Of a DNA stretch of 7,302 nucleotides, positions 1 through 7,001 are shown in pieces. Position 1 is the stretch's first letter. The number at the start of each line of letters is the position of its first letter. The notes below the pieces were generated by a model. It ran no database searches, was not told the origin of the DNA, and saw nothing but the letters and a program-made list of their open reading frames with translations. Location: positions 1 to 7,302 of the forward strand of contig CANIRI010000118.1 of assembly GCA_947469815.1 (NCBI GenBank), written 5' to 3'. A program made the position numbers and the translations under genes. The DNA comes from Comamonadaceae bacterium (GTDB lineage: Bacteria > Pseudomonadota > Gammaproteobacteria > Burkholderiales > Burkholderiaceae_C).

Positions 1-103
1 ATTGGTTGAAAATGAGCCCCGCGCCAGCGTCTGCCAGACCATGCAGAGCTTTTTGGGCGACATCCGCCAGGCCTTGGACAGCAACGTCCCGTCACACCCT
101 TGA
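1..103 (+). CDS. trpA: Tryptophan synthase alpha subunit, C-terminal end (partial)
   Basis: An open frame enters from the left edge (first full codon at 2) and stops at TGA 101-103, giving about 33 residues. It contains [13 protein letters not shown] and then [10 protein letters not shown], which resembles the last helix of betaproteobacterial TrpA, where a short acidic stretch is followed by a 'FL..IR.ALD' ending. TrpA cleaves indole-3-glycerol phosphate to indole and glyceraldehyde-3-phosphate within the cytoplasmic alpha2-beta2 tryptophan synthase. Only the tail is visible, so no catalytic residue can be checked. The identification rests on this tail plus the accD gene 10 bases downstream, a pairing common in Burkholderiales (trpFBA-accD). 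The two genes are probably co-transcribed. Confidence 0.72.
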   Translation, partial: LVENEPRASVCQTMQSFLGDIRQALDSNVPSHP

Positions 104-107
104 GGAG
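102..107 (+). promoter_or_regulatory. Shine-Dalgarno of accD overlapping the trpA stop
   Basis: GAGGAG begins inside the TGA stop of trpA and lies 6 bases before ATG 114. This strong site fixes the accD start at 114 and rules out the longer in-frame reading from ATG 6, which would run through trpA. It suggests translational coupling: ribosomes finishing trpA sit on the accD site. Confidence 0.75.
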
Positions 108-113
108 CCCCGC

Positions 114-986
114 ATGAGCTGGATCGAAAAACTGCTACCCGCCAAAATCCAACCCAGCGACCCGACCGAGCGCCGCAGCGTGCCCGAGGGACTGTGGATC
201 AAGTGCCCCAGTTGCGAAACCGTTTTGTACAAAACCGATCTGGAGCAAAACCAGAACGTCTGCCCCACTTGCAGCCACCACCACCGCATCGGCGCGCGGG
301 CGCGGCTGAACGTCTTTTTGGACGGTGAAGGCCGTTATGAGATCGGTCAGGAAGTGCTGCCGGTTGATGCGCTGAAGTTCAAAGACAGCCGCAAATACAC
401 CGAACGCTTGAAAGAGGCGCTGGAGAACACCGGCGAGACCGACGCGCTGGTGGTCATGGGCGGCAGCGTGCAGGGCATCGCTTTGGTGGCGGCGTGCTTT
501 GAGTTTGAATTCATGGGCGGCAGCATGGGCTCGGTGGTAGGCGAGCGCTTTGTGCGCGGCGTGGAAACTGCGGTGGAGCAGAAAGTGCCCTTTCTGTGCT
601 TTACCGCCACGGGCGGCGCGCGCATGCAGGAGGGTCTGCTGTCGCTCATGCAAATGGCCAAAACCAATGCAGCCCTGACCCGCCTGGCCAAAAAGGGCTT
701 GCCTTTTATCAGCGTGCTGACCGACCCGACCATGGGCGGCGTATCAGCGGGCTTTGCTTTCCTGGGTGATGTGGTGATTGCCGAGCCCAAAGCGCTGATC
801 GGTTTTGCCGGACCCCGGGTGATCGAGTCCACCGTGCGGGTCACGCTGCCCGAAGGTTTTCAGCGCTCGGAATTCTTGCAATCCAAGGGCGCTGTCGACA
901 TGATTTGCGACCGGCGCGAGCTGCGCAAAACTGTGGCCGAATCACTGGCCATGTTGCAAAACCTGCCCGCAGACGCGGTCATCTAA
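114..986 (+). CDS. accD: Acetyl-CoA carboxylase carboxyltransferase subunit beta
   Basis: This 290-residue protein is the beta half of the carboxyltransferase, which moves the carboxyl group from carboxybiotin on BCCP to acetyl-CoA. That makes malonyl-CoA, the first committed step of fatty acid synthesis, in the cytoplasm in complex with AccA. The N-terminal four-cysteine zinc finger is visible as C31-P-S-C34 and C50-P-T-C53 (CX2C-X15-CX2C). It is followed by the crotonase-like carboxyltransferase fold with TGGARMQEG (G167-G168) and TMGGVSAGF (G208-G209), the glycine pairs typical of the active-site oxyanion pockets. Length is close to the usual 285-305. The start at 114 is supported by a strong Shine-Dalgarno and by MSWIEKLLP, the normal AccD beginning. 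It stops with TAA only 13 bases from the end of convergent yggT. The folC gene that often follows accD is absent here. Confidence 0.97.
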   Translation: MSWIEKLLPAKIQPSDPTERRSVPEGLWIKCPSCETVLYKTDLEQNQNVCPTCSHHHRIGARARLNVFLDGEGRYEIGQEVLPVDALKFKDSRKYTERLKEALENTGETDALVVMGGSVQGIALVAACFEFEFMGGSMGSVVGERFVRGVETAVEQKVPFLCFTATGGARMQEGLLSLMQMAKTNAALTRLAKKGLPFISVLTDPTMGGVSAGFAFLGDVVIAEPKALIGFAGPRVIESTVRVTLPEGFQRSEFLQSKGAVDMICDRRELRKTVAESLAMLQNLPADAVI

Positions 987-999
987 AGCGGCGCGCAAA

Positions 1000-1566
1000 C
1001 TACACCCAGGCCAGTACCCAGGCCTGGATGCTGAGCATGACAAGGTTGGCGATTTGCAGCAACACCAACAAGACCAGCGGCGACAAATCGACCCCACCCA
1101 TCAGGGGGAGATGACGCCGGATCGGCGTTAGGGGGGGTGCGACCAGGCGGTCCAACAGGTCTGATGCGGGCGAATGCGCCTGGATCCACGACAACAGGGC
1201 ATAAATCACCACCAAGCCGGTAAGGCCAGATATCAGCAGGCGCAGAACACCAAAAAAAGCCATCACTGGCACCGACACGCCATCTCCCTGCGCACCCTGC
1301 AAAACCCACAACACGCCGAACTGCGCCAACTCCAGCAAAAAGGCAGCCAGCACGCTGGCGAGGTCGATTGCCGGGGTGCGCGGCAGCACACGGCGCAGGG
1401 GCAGCACGATCCAATCGCTGAGCGCAAAAATAAAAGGCCCCGCAGGGTTTCCCGCCCGCACCGACAGGGGTATGCGTTGGAACTGCATATAGGCGCGTAG
1501 CAAACACATGCCGGCCACCAGACCGACCGCAACATCGAGCAGCAAATAAACAATTTGGTAAATCAT
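1000..1566 (-). CDS. yggT: YggT family integral membrane protein
   Basis: The protein has 188 residues with the internal two-fold repeat of the YggT family. Each half has hydrophobic helices flanking a cytoplasm-type stretch with a P-rich/R-rich signature. The first half has helices at about 2-27 and 67-90 around [17 protein letters not shown] (55-71). The second has helices at about 100-128 and 160-185 around [14 protein letters not shown] (141-154) and GGVDLSPLV. That gives about four membrane segments. The biochemical role is not established; the family has been linked to osmotic shock tolerance and, through its plastid relatives, to membrane complex assembly. I chose ATG 1564-1566 ([11 protein letters not shown]) because family members begin this way and the length is typical. 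A TTG five codons upstream (1581) is the alternative. No clear Shine-Dalgarno precedes either. The start codon lies inside an inverted repeat (1564-1589). The gene is divergent from lysS and convergent with accD. Confidence 0.88.
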   Translation of the reverse strand: MIYQIVYLLLDVAVGLVAGMCLLRAYMQFQRIPLSVRAGNPAGPFIFALSDWIVLPLRRVLPRTPAIDLASVLAAFLLELAQFGVLWVLQGAQGDGVSVPVMAFFGVLRLLISGLTGLVVIYALLSWIQAHSPASDLLDRLVAPPLTPIRRHLPLMGGVDLSPLVLLVLLQIANLVMLSIQAWVLAWV

Positions 1567-1589
1567 GTGGGTGGCTTGCAACCCACATG
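1564..1589. repeat. Perfect 9-bp inverted repeat over the yggT start
   Basis: CATGTGGGT (1564-1572) and ACCCACATG (1581-1589) are exact reverse complements separated by 8 bases. The left arm contains the yggT start codon on the minus strand. It could be an operator for a dimeric protein in the yggT/lysS divide. It could also form a hairpin in the yggT mRNA that hides the initiation codon. Function is inference; the symmetry is directly visible. Confidence 0.6.
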
Positions 1590-1611
1590 CAAAGGGCGGG
1601 TCTGCCGAAGA

Positions 1612-1639
1612 ATCATAGCGGCTCCATACCCGCTCTTAA
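1612..1639 (-). promoter_or_regulatory. Candidate sigma-70 promoter of yggT
   Basis: On the minus strand TATGAT (1617 to 1612; five of six to TATAAT) lies 16 bases downstream of TTAAGA (1639 to 1634; four of six to TTGACA). Initiation near 1605 would give a leader of about 39 bases that includes the 1564-1589 inverted repeat. The -35 match and the short spacer are weak, so this is only a candidate. Confidence 0.3.
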
Positions 1640-1642
1640 AAT
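1637..1642 (+). promoter_or_regulatory. Candidate -10 element of lysS
   Basis: TAAAAT fits a -10 hexamer in the otherwise GC-rich gap 1567-1700. It would start lysS transcription near 1649, about 50 bases before ATG 1701. No convincing -35 hexamer is found 16-18 bases upstream. It overlaps the candidate yggT -35 on the other strand. Confidence 0.25.
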
Positions 1643-1700
1643 GCCGTTTTGCCCAGCCCACGCTGGCGCTCCACATCCTATTCCCCTACCCTATCCTTCC

Positions 1701-3245
1701 ATGTCTGAACCCAGCACCCCAGCCGCCGCCCTTGATGAAAACCAGCTGATGCACGAGCGGCGCGAGAAGCTCAAAGCCATCCGTGCGCGCCAGGCGCTAG
1801 GCGATGGTGTGGCCTTTCCCAACGACTTCCAGCCCGACACCCAGGCGGCCGCCTTGTTTGATGCCTATGAAGCGAAAGATGCAGCCGAGTTGCTGACGCT
1901 GGGCGCGACCGTGAAAATCGCCGGGCGCATGATGCTCAAGCGTGTGATGGGCAAAGCCAGTTTTTGCACGCTGCAGGACGCTTCATTCGGACCCAGTGGC
2001 GGGCGTATTCAGGTGTACGTCAAAGGCGAGGAAGTCGGCGAGGCGCTCTACGAAGATTTCAAGCACTGGGACCTGGGCGACATCGTGGCCGCGCAAGGTC
2101 GGGTTTTCAAAACCAAAACCGGCGAGCTCTCTATCCACGCCACCATCGTGCGCCTGCTGACCAAGAGCCTGCGGCCTATGCCCGACAAGTTCCACGGCGT
2201 GCACGACCAGGAAGTCAAATACCGCCAACGCTACATCGACCTGATGACCGACGAGAGCGCCCGCCGCCGCTTTGTGGCCCGCAGCAAAGCAGTCAGCGCC
2301 CTGCGCAACTTCATGGTCGCGCACGATTTTCTAGAAGTGGAAACGCCCATGCTGCACCCGATTCCGGGTGGTGCCAATGCGCGGCCCTTCACCACACACC
2401 ACAACGCGCTGGACCAGCAGATGTTTTTGCGCATTGCGCCTGAGCTGTATTTGAAGCGCCTGATCGTGGGCGGTTTCGAGCGCGTGTTCGAAATCAACCG
2501 CAACTTCCGCAACGAAGGCATTTCGGTACGGCATAACCCCGAATTCACCATGATGGAGTTCTACGCCGCCTATTGGAATTACCGCGACCTGATGACCTTT
2601 ACCGAAAACCTGGTGCGCGACGCAGCGCTGCAAGCAACCGGCAGCCTGCAGCTGACGTACGGTGGTCAGGCCGTTGACCTGGAAAAGCCTTTTGAGCGCC
2701 TGACGATCATCGAGGCGATTGAGAAATACACCGAAGCAGGCGACAACGTGGGCAACGCCGACTGGCTGCGGCTGGAGCTGCGCAAGCTGGGGCTCACCGA
2801 CGGTAAAAACCATCTCTCCAAGCGCACGCTGGCGGGCCTGCAGGTTTTGTACTTTGAAGAAACCGTGGAGTCCAAGCTCTGGCAACCGACTTTTATTTGC
2901 GAGCACCCGGTCGAAATTTCACCACTGGCGCGCGCCAGCGACAGCCATCCCGATGTGACCGAGCGTTTTGAGCTCTACATCACCGGGCGCGAATTCGGCA
3001 ACGGATTCAGCGAGCTCAATGACGCCGAAGACCAGGCCGCCCGCTTCCACGCCCAGGTGGCGGCCAAGGACGGCGGCGATGTGGAAGCCATGTTTTACGA
3101 CCACGACTTTGTGCGCGCTTTGGAATACGGCATGCCGCCGACCGGCGGTTGCGGCATCGGCATTGACCGCCTCATGATGCTGCTCACCGACAGCCCCAGC
3201 ATTCGCGATGTGATTCTCTTCCCAGCCCTGCGTCGGGAAAACTGA
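1701..3245 (+). CDS. lysS: Lysyl-tRNA synthetase, class II
   Basis: This 514-residue cytoplasmic enzyme charges tRNA-Lys with lysine using ATP. The N-terminal part (about 60-175) is the OB-fold anticodon-binding domain, seen as [18 protein letters not shown] and the following strands. The catalytic class II core shows motif 1 (FLEVETPML from residue 210), motif 2 (F269-R270-N271-E272-G273, then [15 protein letters not shown]) and motif 3 (GGCGIGIDR ending at R490). The tail [11 protein letters not shown] is standard for LysRS. Length is normal for the family (about 500-515). I chose ATG 1701 because [16 protein letters not shown] followed by ERREKL matches the usual betaproteobacterial start. 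In-frame ATGs at 1587 and 1641 would add proline-rich, non-conserved residues. No Shine-Dalgarno precedes ATG 1701; the upstream stretch is pyrimidine-rich instead. It ends 23 bases from convergent manD. Confidence 0.96.
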   Translation: MSEPSTPAAALDENQLMHERREKLKAIRARQALGDGVAFPNDFQPDTQAAALFDAYEAKDAAELLTLGATVKIAGRMMLKRVMGKASFCTLQDASFGPSGGRIQVYVKGEEVGEALYEDFKHWDLGDIVAAQGRVFKTKTGELSIHATIVRLLTKSLRPMPDKFHGVHDQEVKYRQRYIDLMTDESARRRFVARSKAVSALRNFMVAHDFLEVETPMLHPIPGGANARPFTTHHNALDQQMFLRIAPELYLKRLIVGGFERVFEINRNFRNEGISVRHNPEFTMMEFYAAYWNYRDLMTFTENLVRDAALQATGSLQLTYGGQAVDLEKPFERLTIIEAIEKYTEAGDNVGNADWLRLELRKLGLTDGKNHLSKRTLAGLQVLYFEETVESKLWQPTFICEHPVEISPLARASDSHPDVTERFELYITGREFGNGFSELNDAEDQAARFHAQVAAKDGGDVEAMFYDHDFVRALEYGMPPTGGCGIGIDRLMMLLTDSPSIRDVILFPALRREN

Positions 3246-3255
3246 ACGGGTCAGT

Positions 3256-3268
3256 CCCCGCTACGGGG
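3256..3268. terminator. Short hairpin between convergent lysS and manD
   Basis: CCCCG-CTA-CGGGG forms a five-pair GC stem in the 23-base gap between the lysS TGA and the manD TAG. No T-run follows on either strand, so it is not a classical intrinsic terminator. It may act as a weak bidirectional end or as 3'-end protection for both messages. Confidence 0.3.
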
Positions 3269-4480
3269 CTACCAGCTCCACAGGGTGCCGTCGTGCTGCA
3301 AGCGGTTGACGGGCAAGTAGGCGCGCTGGTAAGGGTACTTGGCAGCCAGTTCTTCATCAATGGTCACGCCGTGTCCGGGCACTTCGCCGGGATGCATAAA
3401 GCCGCCCTCGAAGGTGTAAGCGTGGGGAAACACGGCGTCGGTCTCCTCGGTGTGGCGCATGTACTCCTGGATGCCGAAGTTCGGAACCCACAAATCAAAG
3501 TGCAGCGCAGCGCCCATGCACACGGGCGACAAGTCGGTTGCGCCGTGGCAGCCGGTGCGCACCTGGTACATCGCCGCGAAATCCGCAATCCGCCGTAAAT
3601 GGGTGATGCCCCCGGCATGGACGACGGTGGCGCGGATGTAGTCGATCAGCTGGTTTTGGATCAGGTCTTTGCAATCCCATAGCGTGTTGAACACCTCGCC
3701 CACCGCCAGCGGCGTGGTGGTGTGCTGGCGGATCAAGCGGAATGACTCCTGGTTTTCTGCGGGTGTGGCGTCTTCCAGCCAGAACAGGCGGTGGGGCTCC
3801 AGGTCTTTGCCCAGGCGCGCGGCCTCGATGGGCGTGAGTCGGTGGTGCACATCGTGCAGCAGGTGCAGCTCCGGGCCGGCGGCGGCGCGGGCTTTCTCAA
3901 ACAGCTCGGGCGTATGGCGCAGGTATTTTTCGGTGGACCAATCGTGTTCGCTGGGCAGGTCCGCATCCGCTGGCTCGTAAAACATGGCGCCACGGCCCAC
4001 GCCGTAGACCTTGTCCAAGCCCGGCACACCGCTTTGCGCGCGCACCGCCAGGTAGCCCATGGCCTGGTAGCGCAGCACTTCGTCCACCGTGTGCGCAATG
4101 TCCCGCCCGTTCGCATGGCCGTAGACCATGACCCCCGTTCGGCTCTTGCCGCCGAGCAACTGGTACAGCGGCATACCGGCCGCCTTCGCCTTGATGTCCC
4201 ATAGGGCGGTGTCCACCGCCGCGATTGCACTCATGGTGACCGGCCCGCGCCGCCAATAGGCGCCCTTGTAGAGGTACTGCCAGATGTCTTCGATTTGCCC
4301 GGCATCCCGGCCGATCAGACAGGGGATCAGGTGGTCATTGAGGTAGCTGACCACCGCCAGCTCGCGCCCGTTCAAGGTGGCGTCCCCAATGCCGCTCAGA
4401 CCCGCATCGGTTTCGATTTTCAGGGTCACGAAGTTGCGTCCGGGACAGCACACAATAACCTTGGCAGCTGTGATTTTCAT
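3269..4480 (-). CDS. manD: D-mannonate dehydratase (enolase superfamily, ManD type)
   Basis: The 403-residue cytoplasmic enzyme is predicted to dehydrate D-mannonate to 2-keto-3-deoxy-D-gluconate (EC 4.2.1.8) using Mg2+, as in hexuronate breakdown. An N-terminal capping domain (about 1-110) precedes the (beta/alpha)8 barrel. Residues recalled for characterised ManD all occur at matching numbers: the R147/Y159 base pair, metal ligands D210, E236 and E262, plus H212, H312 and E339. A314 sits where, from memory, efficient ManD enzymes carry Ala and weak or gluconate-active relatives carry Pro. Length equals the family norm (402-404). Start ATG 4478-4480 gives the conserved [10 protein letters not shown] and has a GAAAGG Shine-Dalgarno; a longer reading from 4615 has no family support. 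No uxuB, kdgK, kdgA, transporter or regulator gene is next to it. Older annotations of this family may read RspA or mandelate racemase-like. Confidence 0.93.
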   Translation of the reverse strand: MKITAAKVIVCCPGRNFVTLKIETDAGLSGIGDATLNGRELAVVSYLNDHLIPCLIGRDAGQIEDIWQYLYKGAYWRRGPVTMSAIAAVDTALWDIKAKAAGMPLYQLLGGKSRTGVMVYGHANGRDIAHTVDEVLRYQAMGYLAVRAQSGVPGLDKVYGVGRGAMFYEPADADLPSEHDWSTEKYLRHTPELFEKARAAAGPELHLLHDVHHRLTPIEAARLGKDLEPHRLFWLEDATPAENQESFRLIRQHTTTPLAVGEVFNTLWDCKDLIQNQLIDYIRATVVHAGGITHLRRIADFAAMYQVRTGCHGATDLSPVCMGAALHFDLWVPNFGIQEYMRHTEETDAVFPHAYTFEGGFMHPGEVPGHGVTIDEELAAKYPYQRAYLPVNRLQHDGTLWSW

Positions 4481-4485
4481 GGTGG

Positions 4486-4491
4486 CCTTTC
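4486..4491 (-). promoter_or_regulatory. Shine-Dalgarno of manD
   Basis: GAAAGG on the minus strand lies 5 bases before ATG 4480. It decides the start in favour of [10 protein letters not shown] rather than the 45-residue longer open frame. Confidence 0.6.
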
Positions 4492-4535
4492 GCTCTGAAT
4501 TCAATGTACCCGATTCGGCCCACCGGTTTGCGGCT

Positions 4536-4554
4536 ATGCACTGATACGGTGCAT
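4536..4554. promoter_or_regulatory. NtrC-like operator/enhancer dyad
   Basis: ATGCAC (4536-4541) and GTGCAT (4549-4554) are perfect inverted arms with a 7-base spacer. The core TGCAC-N7-GTGCA matches the enterobacterial NtrC consensus as I know it (TGCAC-YNNNNNR-GTGCA), including T at the first and G at the last spacer position. It lies 6 bases before the sigma-54 element at 4561 and is centred near -42 from the predicted start. The same dyad lies 56 bases from the manD start on the other strand, so an effect on manD is also possible. Assignment to NtrC is inferred from the motif plus the adjacent sigma-54 element. Confidence 0.62.
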
Positions 4555-4560
4555 TTTGAC

Positions 4561-4576
4561 TGGCCCGCATATTGCA
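4561..4576 (+). promoter_or_regulatory. Sigma-54 (RpoN) -24/-12 promoter
   Basis: TGGCCCG-CATA-TTGCA matches the RpoN consensus TGGCACG-N4-TTGCW with one mismatch. The invariant GG (4562-4563) and GC (4574-4575) have exactly 10 bases between them. Transcription would start near 4587, giving a leader of about 43 bases to the GTG at 4630. It points toward the ATP-grasp operon. Its neighbour is an NtrC-like dyad, as expected for a promoter that needs an enhancer-binding protein. Confidence 0.72.
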
Positions 4577-4590
4577 GAACAGCCGGATAA

Positions 4591-4607
4591 CCAGCCGCCC
4601 CGGCTGG
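4591..4607 (+). promoter_or_regulatory. 5'-leader GC hairpin of the ATP-grasp operon
   Basis: CCAGCCG and CGGCTGG pair perfectly around a CCC loop, a seven-pair GC-rich stem. It would sit about 5 bases from the predicted 5' end of the sigma-54 transcript and end 22 bases before the GTG start. No T-run follows, so it is probably not a terminator. A role in mRNA stability or translation control is inference. Confidence 0.5.
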
Positions 4608-4629
4608 CGCAACACGGGTCAACACCATC

Positions 4630-6051
4630 GTGACGGTTGGAATCTTCAACGAAATGGTCTCTGCAGGCGGCGAGCCCCGTCCGCATTACGCGGCGCTCGA
4701 CGAATGGCTCAAGAGCATCAGCAGCGAGACGGTGAAGGCCAAACGCAACGAGGCCGACCTGATTTTTCGGCGCACCGGCATCACCTTTTCTTTGGGCGGC
4801 GAGGACGGCGGCACCGAGCGGCTGATTCCCTCGGACTTGGTGCCCCGCATCATCGACAGTGCGGAATGGGCTTTTCTGGAACGCGGCCTGGTGCAGCGCG
4901 TCAAAGCCATCAACATGTTTTTGCACGATGTGTACCACGGCCAACACATTTTGAAGTCCGGCCTGGTGCCAGCCGACCAGGTCCTTGCCAACGCCCAGCT
5001 CATGCCCTTGATGATGGGTCTGGATCTGCCGCACCAAACCTATGCGCACATCACCGGCGTGGACATCATCCGCCACGCCGACGGTGACTTTTATGTGCTG
5101 GAAGACAACCTGCGCGTACCGTCCGGTGTGTCGTACATGCTGAGCAACCGCCATTTGATGATGCGGCTCTTCCCCGACCTGTTCTACCGCTACGCAGTGC
5201 GACCGGTGGAGCATTACCCCGCCCTGCTGCTGCAAACCCTGCGCAGCGCCACCCTGGTCGAGCAGCCCACCATCGTGCTGCTGACGCCCGGGCGCTTCAA
5301 CAGCGCCTATTTCGAGCACGCATTTTTGGCCAAACAAATGGGTATTGAGTTGGTGGAGGGCTCGGATTTGTTTGTGCGCGGCGACCTGGTCTATATGCAG
5401 ACCACCGAAGGTCCGCAGCGCGTAGACGTGATCTACCGCCGTATCGACGACGCCTACATGGACCCCCTTGCATTTGCCCCGGACTCCATGATCGGCGTGC
5501 CCGGACTGGCGGCGGTCTACCGCATGGGCAATGTGGTGATTGCCAACGCGCTGGGCACCGGCGTGGCCGACGACAAATCGATTTACCCCTACGTCCCCGA
5601 AATGGTGCAGTTTTACCTGGGCGAGGAGCCGCTGCTCAAAAACGTGCAGACCTGGCAATGCCGCAAACCGGCCGAACTCAGCTACGTGCTGGCGAATCTG
5701 GGAGAACTGGTGGTCAAGGAGGTTCATGGCGCGGGCGGCTACGGCATGCTGGTGGGCCCGGCGTCCACCAAGGCCGAAATTGCCGATTTCGCCGAGCGCG
5801 TGCGGGCGCGGCCCGATAACTACATCGCCCAACCCACGCTCAGCCTCTCGGCCTGCCCGACCTTTGTCGAGCAAGGCCTGGCTCCGCGCCACATCGACCT
5901 GAGGCCCTTTGTGCTATCGGGCAAAACGACCACCATCGTTCCGGGCGGCTTGACACGGGTGGCGCTGCGCGAAGGTTCGCTGGTGGTGAACTCCTCACAA
6001 GGCGGAGGCACCAAAGACACCTGGGTGCTCGAAGCGCCAGAGGCCGCCTGA
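4630..6051 (+). CDS. Circularly permuted type 2 ATP-grasp protein
   Basis: This 473-residue soluble protein belongs to the DUF404/DUF407-type circularly permuted ATP-grasp family. Such enzymes are predicted to activate a carboxylate with ATP and join it to an amine; the real substrate is unknown. The metal-binding motif E158-D159-N160-L161-R-V-P-S-G comes before the ATP-binding lysine and glycine-rich loop (K363-E-V-H-G-A-G-G-Y-G372). That is the reverse of the normal ATP-grasp order and the mark of the permutation. Also conserved are HIDLRPFVL (D423, R425) and NSSQGGGTKDTWVLE (N454-K462). Start is GTG 4630: an in-frame TAA at 4588 leaves no better codon, and the conserved FNEM/RPHY region follows at once. 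There is no strong Shine-Dalgarno. The leader carries sigma-54 and NtrC-like sites. Its TGA shares a base with the next ATG (TGATG), so the genes are translationally coupled. Confidence 0.93.
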   Translation: MTVGIFNEMVSAGGEPRPHYAALDEWLKSISSETVKAKRNEADLIFRRTGITFSLGGEDGGTERLIPSDLVPRIIDSAEWAFLERGLVQRVKAINMFLHDVYHGQHILKSGLVPADQVLANAQLMPLMMGLDLPHQTYAHITGVDIIRHADGDFYVLEDNLRVPSGVSYMLSNRHLMMRLFPDLFYRYAVRPVEHYPALLLQTLRSATLVEQPTIVLLTPGRFNSAYFEHAFLAKQMGIELVEGSDLFVRGDLVYMQTTEGPQRVDVIYRRIDDAYMDPLAFAPDSMIGVPGLAAVYRMGNVVIANALGTGVADDKSIYPYVPEMVQFYLGEEPLLKNVQTWQCRKPAELSYVLANLGELVVKEVHGAGGYGMLVGPASTKAEIADFAERVRARPDNYIAQPTLSLSACPTFVEQGLAPRHIDLRPFVLSGKTTTIVPGGLTRVALREGSLVVNSSQGGGTKDTWVLEAPEAA

Positions 6052-7001
6052 TGCTGTCGCGCGTTGCCGCCCAGCTGTATTGGATGTCGCGCTACCTGGA
6101 GCGCGCCGAAAACATGGCCCGTATCTTGGATGTGGGCCAGTCGCTGGCCTTGCTGTCCTCGCAAAACGGCCCGCGCGAGGCAGCGGAAGCTGCGCTGGAG
6201 CCGCTGGTAATCACCGACACAGTGGCAGCCTTTCAAGCTACCGGCCGGGCCACCCGCGCCGACCAGGTAGCGCAGTTTTTGGCCTGGGACGAGAGCCACC
6301 CCTCCTCCATCGTCAACTGCATCAAGACCAGCCGGGAAAACGCCCGCGCGGTGCGCGGCGCCATGACTGCCGAGATGTGGGAATGCATCAACGACACCTG
6401 GATGGGCCTGATGCAGCGGCAAAACGCCTCACGCAGCCGCAAACCAGCCGCAGACACGGCATTTTTTGAATGGGTCAAAGAGCGCTCGCACCTGTTTCGC
6501 GGTGTCACCTTTGCCACCATCCAGCGCGACCAGCCCTACCACTTCATCCGTCTGGGCACGCACATTGAGCGCGCCGACAACACGGCGCGCATCCTGTCGG
6601 TCAAAACCCGGGTGCAACGCGAAGGTGGCACCGATCTGGTGGACGACTACTACCGCTTGGGCGCAGTGCTGCGTTCGGTGAGCGCGCTGGAGGCCTACCG
6701 CGACACCTACCGCGACGCGATCAACCCGGACCGGGTCGCCGAGCTGCTGATCTTCAACCCGGGGTTCCCGCGCTCGCTCTTGTTTTGCACCGATATCTCA
6801 CGCCAGATCCTGGACCGCTTGCCGCAGCAGTCAGGGCGCATGGCGCGCCGCCATGCGGCAGAGTTGCTGGCCAAACTGCAGTTCGGCAACCTGGAAGAGG
6901 TCTACGCCAGCGGCTTAGAGACCTACCTGGAAACGTTTGTGAAAGACACCATCGCCCTGGCCGATGCGGTGCACACCGACTACCTGGAAAACCTGGCATG
7001 A
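6051..7001 (+). CDS. Alpha-E domain protein (DUF403)
   Basis: The 316-residue, mostly helical protein matches the alpha-E family that almost always accompanies the circularly permuted ATP-grasp protein. Its activity is unknown; it has been proposed to be a partner or catalytic component in peptide/amide bond formation. No signal peptide or membrane segment is seen. MLSRVAAQLYWMSRYLERAENMAR is the classic family start. The signature LERAENMARIL (16-26) returns as IERADNTARIL (172-182), showing an internal duplication with conserved E, R, A, N, A and R. Other family blocks are FLAWDESHPSSI, ENARAVRGAMTAEMWECIND and FNPGFPRSLLF. Length is normal (about 310-320). The start overlaps the upstream stop by one base and its own TGA overlaps the next ATG by four bases (ATGA), indicating a coupled operon. 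Confidence 0.92.
   Translation: MLSRVAAQLYWMSRYLERAENMARILDVGQSLALLSSQNGPREAAEAALEPLVITDTVAAFQATGRATRADQVAQFLAWDESHPSSIVNCIKTSRENARAVRGAMTAEMWECINDTWMGLMQRQNASRSRKPAADTAFFEWVKERSHLFRGVTFATIQRDQPYHFIRLGTHIERADNTARILSVKTRVQREGGTDLVDDYYRLGAVLRSVSALEAYRDTYRDAINPDRVAELLIFNPGFPRSLLFCTDISRQILDRLPQQSGRMARRHAAELLAKLQFGNLEEVYASGLETYLETFVKDTIALADAVHTDYLENLA

Noticed and set aside
6..113. accD extended upstream to ATG 6
   Set aside because: The extension overlaps the trpA tail in another frame. GAGGAG plus MSWIEKLLP fixes the start at 114.
135..653. Minus-strand open frames opposite accD and similar ones opposite lysS (2331-2906)
   Set aside because: They lack recognisable domains and start signals and lie entirely inside well-supported genes, as expected for shadows in GC-rich DNA.
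4503..4508. TACATT on the minus strand as a -10 box for manD
   Set aside because: No acceptable -35 hexamer is found 16-18 bases upstream, so the promoter of manD is left unassigned.
4481..4615. Longer manD reading with 45 extra N-terminal residues
   Set aside because: The extra residues have no resemblance to the ManD start. A good Shine-Dalgarno precedes ATG 4480, and the 403-residue form matches family length and residue numbering.
4534..5892. A 452-codon open frame on the minus strand opposite the ATP-grasp gene
   Set aside because: It is long, but its composition (rich in H, Q, V and G with no domain) is that of an antisense shadow of GC-rich coding DNA. The plus strand has clear family motifs throughout, and the frame would cover the sigma-54 element only partly.
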